Source: an uncultured Duncaniella sp.
Lineage (GTDB): Bacteria; Bacteroidota; Bacteroidia; Bacteroidales; Muribaculaceae
DNA length: 64,000 nucleotides
Assembly: GCA_910578515.1 (NCBI GenBank)
Contig: CAJTQR010000003.1
Coordinates: 186,001-250,000 of the forward strand
Direction: 5' to 3'
Part shown: positions 58,331 to 64,000 of the stretch, one piece after another
Layout: every line of letters starts with the position of its first letter
Position numbering within the stretch: the first letter of the stretch is position 1
Translations under genes and position numbers: made by a program
Notes under the pieces: model-generated
What the model saw: the letters and a program-made list of their open reading frames with translations, nothing else
Database searches by the model: none
What the model was told of the DNA's origin: nothing

Positions 58331-59266
58331 ATGTCAAAGGTAACAGTTGTAGGCGCCGGTAATGTAGGCGCAACTTGTGCTGATGTGCTCGTTAAATACG
58401 GTATCGCTGACGAGGTAGTTCTCCTCGACATCAAGGAAGGCGTTTCTGAAGGTAAGGCAATGGATATCATGCAGACCGCCAATATCCTCAATATCAATAC
58501 TCGTCTCGTAGGCGTGACTAATGACTACGAAATGACTAAGGATAGCGACGTTGTTGTCATCACTTCCGGTATTCCCCGCAAGCCCGGCATGACACGCGAA
58601 GAACTTATCGGTGTTAACGCAGGTATCGTTAAGTCAGTTACTGACCAGCTTCTCAAGCACTCACCCAACGCTATCATCGTCTGCATCTCTAACCCCATGG
58701 ATACCATGACTTACCTTATTCACAAGGTGAGCGGTCTTCCCAAGAACCGTATTATCGGTATGGGTGGTGCTCTTGACAGCGCTCGTTTCAAATATTTCCT
58801 CAGCATCGCTCTCGGTGCTAACCCCACTGAGGTTGAAGGTATCGTAATCGGTGGACACGGTGACACTACCATGATTCCTCTGGTTCGTTACGCTGCTTAC
58901 CGCGGTGTTCCTGCTTCCAACTATCTTTCTGCCGAGCAGCTCGCCACTGTTGCTGCCGACACTATGGTAGGTGGTGCTACCCTCACCAAACTCCTCGGCA
59001 CTTCTGCATGGTATGCTCCCGGTGCGGCAGGAGCTCAGATGGTAAAGGCTGTGCTCCACAACGAGAAGAAACTTATCAGCTGCTCTGCACTCCTCGAGGG
59101 TGAATACGGTGAAAAGGACCTCTGCATCGGTGTGCCCTGTATCATCGGTAAGAACGGTATTGAGAAAATCGTTGAATTTGACCTCAACGACGAAGAAAAA
59201 GACCTCTTCAAGAAGAGCGCAGAAGCTGTTCACAAGACCAACGCAGCTCTCGCAGGTGCTCTCTAA
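58331..59266 (+). CDS. mdh: Malate dehydrogenase (LDH-like)
   Basis: The 311-residue NAD-dependent enzyme reduces oxaloacetate to malate, on the route to fumarate and succinate/propionate in gut Bacteroidales. The NAD-binding start is VVGAGNVGATCADVL, with Asp in LLDIKEG. The substrate loop reads GIPRKPGMTREELIGVN (Arg81/87 region), NPMDTMTYL follows, and the catalytic His lies in IGGHGDTTMIPL. All key residues are present. Strong codon bias predicts high expression. A terminator at 59336 closes the gene. Confidence 0.97.
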   Translation: MSKVTVVGAGNVGATCADVLVKYGIADEVVLLDIKEGVSEGKAMDIMQTANILNINTRLVGVTNDYEMTKDSDVVVITSGIPRKPGMTREELIGVNAGIVKSVTDQLLKHSPNAIIVCISNPMDTMTYLIHKVSGLPKNRIIGMGGALDSARFKYFLSIALGANPTEVEGIVIGGHGDTTMIPLVRYAAYRGVPASNYLSAEQLATVAADTMVGGATLTKLLGTSAWYAPGAAGAQMVKAVLHNEKKLISCSALLEGEYGEKDLCIGVPCIIGKNGIEKIVEFDLNDEEKDLFKKSAEAVHKTNAALAGAL

Positions 59267-59335
59267 TCATGTATCCTGACGCAGTCGCTCTTACCCTCTG
59301 TTGACGGGGGGACGATGACTGCTATTGAACCTTCT

Positions 59336-59390
59336 ATCATCCCGCATTCCCCACCTCCACTATGGCGAGGACTGCGGGATGATTTATTAA
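59336..59390 (+). terminator. Terminator after mdh
   Basis: An 11-bp stem (59336-59346 with 59373-59383) with a 26-base loop is followed by a short T-rich tract. Confidence 0.7.
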
Positions 59391-59515
59391 CCCGAAAATC
59401 CATCTTACGGGTGAGCAATACATATTATATATGTGTTGTAATTATTAAGGATTATTCCTTATGGTTAATCTTTGATTAGGATTTAAGAAATCACTTAACA
59501 TTAAAGCCCATATTT

Positions 59516-59977
59516 ATGAAACTGAAACTTTTCGCAATCGCAGCTCTCTCACTCTCCGTATTCGCTTCATGCGGCAATAAGGCAGCTCAGGAAACCACTG
59601 AGGTGGTAGCCGAGGAAGTTACCGAACAGCCAGCAGCCGAGACCACCGAATTTGATGCCGGCGGCGCAGTGGTGTTTGCCAATAATGCTACTGTAACCCC
59701 CGATGCCACTCTCCCCACCATAATCGATTTCAATGCCACATGGTGTGGTCCTTGCCAGCGCTTCGCTCCAATTTTTGAAGAGGTTGCCAAGGAATACAAA
59801 GGCAAGGCAGTTTTCCTCTCTATCGACGTGGACAATTCACCGATTGCTGCCCAGCAGTTTGAGGTAAACTCAATCCCGCAGATTACCATTCTCATGCCCG
59901 ACGGAACTTATAAATCAACTGTCGGTTTCATGGAGAAAGCTCAGTTTATCTCATTTATCAATTCAGTGATTAAATAA
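59516..59977 (+). CDS. Thioredoxin-fold lipoprotein
   Basis: The 153-residue envelope protein has lipobox VFASC (acyl Cys19), then a Thr/Glu-rich spacer to about residue 48, and one thioredoxin domain with the active site WCGPC (76-80) in IIDFNATWCGPCQRFAPIF. The cis-Pro is in NSIPQITIL. With both cysteines it should be redox-active, probably facing the periplasm as a disulfide reductase. There is no transmembrane electron donor nearby. It is monocistronic with a strong terminator downstream. Confidence 0.93.
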   Translation: MKLKLFAIAALSLSVFASCGNKAAQETTEVVAEEVTEQPAAETTEFDAGGAVVFANNATVTPDATLPTIIDFNATWCGPCQRFAPIFEEVAKEYKGKAVFLSIDVDNSPIAAQQFEVNSIPQITILMPDGTYKSTVGFMEKAQFISFINSVIK

Positions 59978-60029
59978 ATTATCCCGTTCCATTTTTCCTG
60001 ACGCTTTACGGCTCAGGTCATAAATAACT

Positions 60030-60078
60030 ACTATCCCGGAGAACTGGCAGTCTCGCCTATTCTCCGGGATAGTTTTAG
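60030..60078 (+). terminator. Terminator after the thioredoxin lipoprotein
   Basis: A perfect 14-bp stem (60030-60043 with 60060-60073) with a short T run, placed between convergent genes. Confidence 0.82.
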
Positions 60079-60124
60079 TTTGATTCTTCAGTCTGCAATC
60101 TGGTGCAATGTCAAAAATCAGTCA

Positions 60125-63100
60125 CTACTTTTTTAATGTGACTTTTGGCATAGGGAGCTTTTCTGTCTTCAATTGCTTATAGGCTATGCGTTGGCGGCGC
60201 CAGGTGTAGATGCAGTGTATGGTACCGTCGCGCCCCTGGATTATGGCGGGGTAGGAGTATTGGCTTATTGGCGAGTCCTCAAGCACTATGCAGTTGGTCC
60301 AGTTCTCTCCATCGGGGCTCACAGCGATGCTGAGAGGGGTACGGGGTCCTTTCTTGGTACCGGGAAGAGTGCGGAAATCGTTGTAGATAAGCAGATGTCG
60401 TCCGTCGCTGAGAGTTACGGCGTCAGTTCCTGACTGATTGTTGGGAATATCTGTCAGGCGCACGTTGCTCCAGGTATCGCCTCCGTCGCTGCTTGTTGAC
60501 TCTGCCAGGTATCCGTTGCGGGTACGCATAAGCACTTTGAGTCGACCGTCTGCCAGACGGAGTATGGATGGCTGTATGCAATCCACAGGTTTGATATCCT
60601 GCGCATTTTCCGTGCGCGGAGCCTTCTCCGCAGCCACCGGACCTACATATTTCCATTCACCGGTGGGAATGTCAAGAATCTCGAAATGCAATTTCCATCC
60701 ACCCTTTTCAGTGCTCGATGGGCAGATTAGACGCTCGCCGATAAGTTCAGGCTTATTTTTGACCGGACCGAGAAATCCTTTGGGAAGCGGCTCTCGCTTA
60801 CCCCAGCTCTTGCCTCCATCCCTTGACTTCACCACCCATCCGGTCCAGTCACCCACATTGGAGCCTATCTTGTAAAATAGCCAAAGTTCTCCTCCGGGCA
60901 TCTCGAAAAGCACCGGATTCCAGCAAGCCTTACGTTTCAGACCCTTCATGGATGTAGGGAATGATTTTATGGGACCAACCGATGCGTCGTGAGAAGTACT
61001 GTCAATCTTGGCTATGAGTGCATCCTCGCTTCCGGGAATGAATACCCCATCGCCTGCCAATATCGGTTCGCTCCATCTGTTGCTCCCCTTGGGTTTGCGG
61101 CTCACCCAGATACACACGTCTGGATGGCGTTCATAGGTGCCCCCGAAATAGGCTGCTACCAGGTCTCCATTTTCAGTTTCCACGATTGTGGCGGCATGGC
61201 ATTGCGGGAAGGAGGCGTGCTCGTATAGAAACTGGTCATGGATTATTGCCTCGTGACGCGGCTTAATGCGTGATTTGAAATGGTGCTTCCCAGAGCCAAT
61301 TTCCTTTACTGTGCCGTCAGGGAGATGTACTTCACCGGTGGTATTGGCAGGAATCTCTACATCCCATTCCACTTCCTCCAGGTTTTTATTCCATCGACTC
61401 GATATAGTGCCGTAGGGCGACTTATATGTCACGTCAGCCCCGAAACAGTCCTGAATCCCGAATTCAGGGGCAAGAATTATCTTCTTGAATGCGGGGGATG
61501 CGGGACGGATACCTCCTAAATGCTCGTAGACCCATGTGTGGAGGTCGCCTAAGAGCATCACATGGTTCTCGCTGTTCATCCATGAAGCAGCTTTGTCACC
61601 GTTCCATAGTTCCCAGATGGTGGTAGCACCGTTTTCTGTCATATATCCCCATGATGGGTAGCTTTTGTTGGTGGCGAGCAGATAGGCCACATCGGCTCTG
61701 CCATTCTCCGAGAGTGTGCGCATGAGCCAGGAGATGCCGATTACACCGCAGGGTACATGTCCGCCATTTTTCACCAATATATTTTCCACAACATTTCCGA
61801 ATACATCGGCATGCAGCGAGTCAGGCACAATCCCGAACGCAAGCGGGAGAATGTTGGCAGTGGCGGTGTTATTGCCGTAATATATGCTGTCGGGATAGAG
61901 CGGATGTCCTGGCACCTGCGAGGTGCCGCGCTTGCAGGTAAGGAATTTTCTGTTGAAATCATCCTTCATCTGCTCTGCGAGGCGTGTCCATTCGGCTTCA
62001 TCGGCTGTAAGTCCCTGCATGCCGGCAAATTCAGCAAGCAGACCCAACGACTTGATGGTGTAGGCGGTGGCTATGAGGCTTCCGTCTGTCTGTCGCGCGG
62101 GGTCCTCGCTATGTATCAGCTCAAGTTTTTCGGGTGGCATGCACCAATCTCCATATTTATCCTTTGTGATTACACCATCTCGGCTATATTCCGCTATGAT
62201 ATGGCGCATCCAACGGGCTATGGCAGGATAATTCTCACGGATAGGGGCATCGTTGCCATACTGGCGGTAAAGCATCTCGCAGATGAACGGGAGTGCCGCG
62301 GGCCAGCTTACATCATCGGTATAATAGTTCCAGAATGAAGGTGCCACGTCGGGGATGGCTCCATCCTCGCGTTGCGATTCGCGGATGTCGCGCATCCACT
62401 TGGTGTAGAGGCGTTCGTTGCCAAACATGTAGCTCTCGCCCAATGCTCCGGCTGTCCGGTCGCCGAGCCATGGCTGACGCTCGTTTCGTTGAGGACAGTC
62501 TACGGGCATCCCTTTGTAGTTGGAGCTTACTCCCCAGTAGGCATTGCGCATCACACGGTTGAGGGTGGTGTCTGAGCATTCAAACCTTCCGGTCACCTCC
62601 ATGGGGTCGGATACAGCCTGTGCCTCTATTTCAAATCCTTCAGTCGGGATATTCATTCCCTCTATTTCCACGAAGCGGAATCCATGATATACGTATGACG
62701 GATGCCATGCGCTGCTTTCTGTCCCGGAACAGATATATGTGTCGGTCGAGAGCGCGTCACGCAGATTGGCGGTGTAGAGTGTTCCCTCAGGAGTGAGTTT
62801 TTCGGCATAGCGTATCCGTATAGTGTCGCCCGCCTCCCCTTTGGGGATGAAACTTACCCATCCAGCCATGTTCTGTCCGAAGTCAACCACGGTTTTGCCG
62901 TTGCAAGTCATTAACGCTGCCGGTTTCACCTTTTCAACCACTTTCATCGGTGGAGTCATCTGTGCGCGGAGTGTGCCGGTGGGTATATCTGTGCGTTCTG
63001 CTTTGAGCCATGCGCTATCATCGTAGCCCGGCAGAGTCCAGTCGCCGAGTGTCATGCGTGCGTCATATTCCTCACCGTCATATTCATTATTGCTCCGCAC

Positions 63101-63970
63101 GGGTCCGGAGGCAGTGACTTTCCAAGTCTCATCAGTGGTGAGGCGCTGTGTGGTGCCGTCCTCATACTCTACAATTATGTTAAGGCGGCATTTAGGCATA
63201 CCGAACACCGGAATTTTGTAAGGCTTGTTCTGTCGCATCGGGAAATAGCGCCCGTTGCCAAGTTCCACACCCACGGCTGTTTTTGGCGCCATGAGTGGGG
63301 TGACGTCATAAGCGTTGTAGTACACGGTGTGACGATAGTCGGATGGCGCGGGTTTAAGATATTCCTCTGCAGCGACCTCTGTGCCATTGATAAAGAGACG
63401 GTATAGTCCGAGTCCGGAGATGTAGGCGGTGGCGCGCTTTACAGGCTGGTCTTTCAGCTGAAACTCTTTGCGGAGGTTGCGTGAGGCAAGCCGGGTGCGT
63501 AGCCCTCGGTTTTCACCAGGCATAAGCCGCTCCAATCCTATCCATCTACCACCCCAGCGATTCTCGCTGTTCAGACCTACTGTGAAGTGCTGCGGTTCGC
63601 TCCATCCCGAGCGTTCACGGTTAGTTTCGACTTTAACTTTCCAGTAGGCTTTGGTGTTGCTCTTCAGCTGTTTGCCGCCGTAAGGAATCCATAGTTGTGC
63701 ATCGCTTGTCACGTTGCCTGAGTCCCAGAGGTCACCCTGTTCAGCGGCTAATTTCTCGGGGGTTGAAGCCACAAGTATACGGTAGCGCGTCTGTACCACG
63801 TCATTCTTATCGGATACAGTCTGCCATGAAAATCTTGGTGTTGAGGTGTCAATCCCAACCGGATTCTCCAAACCCTCGGTAAGTGGGTTTACAACAGTAG
63901 TTTTGGCTGAAGTAAGGACTGGAGCCACTATAGTAATAAGTGCGGCACACCATAGCTTATACTTTCTCAT
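60125..63970 (-). CDS. Fused alpha-L-rhamnosidase (GH78) and sialidase-like (BNR) enzyme
   Basis: A 1281-residue exported protein from ATG 63970, the start with a real signal peptide (MRKYKLWCAALITIVAPVLTSA); an ATG 27 bases upstream in the same frame lacks one. Residues to about 890 form a complete GH78 enzyme: a fibronectin-like start (GLENPVGIDTSTPRFSW), Bac_rhamnosid_N (ATAYISGLGLYRLFINGTEV), VVDFGQNMAGWV, and the six-hairpin core with DCPQRNERQPWLGDR, GAIPDVAPSFWNYYTDD and GATTIWELWNG. Residues about 915-1280 are a BNR/sialidase-like propeller (PQCHAATIVETENGDLVAAYFGG, SRDGGKSWGKREPL, SSDGGDTWSNV). It should remove rhamnose and a second sugar or side group from a plant or mucin glycan. 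The second specificity cannot be read from sequence. Confidence 0.92.
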   Translation of the reverse strand: MRKYKLWCAALITIVAPVLTSAKTTVVNPLTEGLENPVGIDTSTPRFSWQTVSDKNDVVQTRYRILVASTPEKLAAEQGDLWDSGNVTSDAQLWIPYGGKQLKSNTKAYWKVKVETNRERSGWSEPQHFTVGLNSENRWGGRWIGLERLMPGENRGLRTRLASRNLRKEFQLKDQPVKRATAYISGLGLYRLFINGTEVAAEEYLKPAPSDYRHTVYYNAYDVTPLMAPKTAVGVELGNGRYFPMRQNKPYKIPVFGMPKCRLNIIVEYEDGTTQRLTTDETWKVTASGPVRSNNEYDGEEYDARMTLGDWTLPGYDDSAWLKAERTDIPTGTLRAQMTPPMKVVEKVKPAALMTCNGKTVVDFGQNMAGWVSFIPKGEAGDTIRIRYAEKLTPEGTLYTANLRDALSTDTYICSGTESSAWHPSYVYHGFRFVEIEGMNIPTEGFEIEAQAVSDPMEVTGRFECSDTTLNRVMRNAYWGVSSNYKGMPVDCPQRNERQPWLGDRTAGALGESYMFGNERLYTKWMRDIRESQREDGAIPDVAPSFWNYYTDDVSWPAALPFICEMLYRQYGNDAPIRENYPAIARWMRHIIAEYSRDGVITKDKYGDWCMPPEKLELIHSEDPARQTDGSLIATAYTIKSLGLLAEFAGMQGLTADEAEWTRLAEQMKDDFNRKFLTCKRGTSQVPGHPLYPDSIYYGNNTATANILPLAFGIVPDSLHADVFGNVVENILVKNGGHVPCGVIGISWLMRTLSENGRADVAYLLATNKSYPSWGYMTENGATTIWELWNGDKAASWMNSENHVMLLGDLHTWVYEHLGGIRPASPAFKKIILAPEFGIQDCFGADVTYKSPYGTISSRWNKNLEEVEWDVEIPANTTGEVHLPDGTVKEIGSGKHHFKSRIKPRHEAIIHDQFLYEHASFPQCHAATIVETENGDLVAAYFGGTYERHPDVCIWVSRKPKGSNRWSEPILAGDGVFIPGSEDALIAKIDSTSHDASVGPIKSFPTSMKGLKRKACWNPVLFEMPGGELWLFYKIGSNVGDWTGWVVKSRDGGKSWGKREPLPKGFLGPVKNKPELIGERLICPSSTEKGGWKLHFEILDIPTGEWKYVGPVAAEKAPRTENAQDIKPVDCIQPSILRLADGRLKVLMRTRNGYLAESTSSDGGDTWSNVRLTDIPNNQSGTDAVTLSDGRHLLIYNDFRTLPGTKKGPRTPLSIAVSPDGENWTNCIVLEDSPISQYSYPAIIQGRDGTIHCIYTWRRQRIAYKQLKTEKLPMPKVTLKK

Positions 63971-64000
63971 GTTAGTTTCAAGATTGCAATATTTCATACG

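Overview
The window looks like chromosomal DNA of a Bacteroidales bacterium, most likely a gut lineage close to Muribaculaceae. This rests on many promoters of the Bacteroidetes type (TTTG or TTG, 19-21 bases, TAnnTTTG), a scarcity of Shine-Dalgarno sequences, and Bacteroidetes-only families (GLPGLI, DUF3078, DUF4491, DUF3244-like, DUF4834, DUF2795, outer-membrane TonB-type barrels). The genus is inference. I saw no rRNA, tRNA, CRISPR array, integrase or transposase.

Layout. 1-1.4 kb: two FKBP prolyl isomerases. 1.4-3.2 kb (minus): an intact gene resembling a phage major capsid protein plus a small Ser/Asp-repeat protein, with no other phage genes. 3.3-6.8 kb: hpt, adk, xseB and an M13 metallopeptidase. 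7-10.8 kb: DUF3078 protein, a translationally coupled trio ending in DUF4491, and a Gly/Pro-rich lipoprotein behind a possible structured RNA. 10.9-13.8 kb: DUF418 membrane protein and a TPR membrane regulator. 13.9-21.5 kb: an AT-rich accessory block with four tandem GLPGLI proteins feeding into a TonB-type outer-membrane protein. 21.6-31.2 kb (minus): dnaX, a C39-peptidase ABC exporter and two outer-membrane barrels, each barrel preceded by the same ~200-bp duplicated element. 31.2-35 kb (minus): a second TPR regulator coupled to a large unknown membrane protein. 35-39.5 kb: M28/glutaminyl-cyclase-like lipoprotein, DUF2795 protein, AlbA_2 regulator, exported DJ-1-like protein and two gene relics. 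39.8-41.7 kb (minus): psd-pssA-DUF4834, the phosphatidylethanolamine pathway. 42-45.8 kb: YkvA-like protein and a lipoprotein/ABC-transporter operon. 45.9-49 kb (minus): pseudokinase, GNAT and glycosyltransferase. 49-58 kb (minus): RecD-like helicase, pyruvate:ferredoxin oxidoreductase (nifJ), small membrane protein, asd and an acyl-CoA synthetase. 58.3-60 kb: mdh and a thioredoxin lipoprotein. 60-64 kb (minus): a very large rhamnosidase plus sialidase-like fusion.

How the parts fit. Core metabolism here is anaerobic and fermentative (nifJ, mdh) with purine salvage, lysine/threonine precursor synthesis and PE synthesis. The accessory parts are mostly cell-envelope systems: exported GLPGLI proteins with a TonB-type barrel, a peptide exporter next to two barrels and a membrane-bound regulator, and glycan degradation. 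The two items most worth pursuing are the isolated capsid-like cassette (1421-3089) and the exporter/barrel/TPR block with its duplicated control element (24005-34965). The candidate structured RNA at 10374-10472 comes next.
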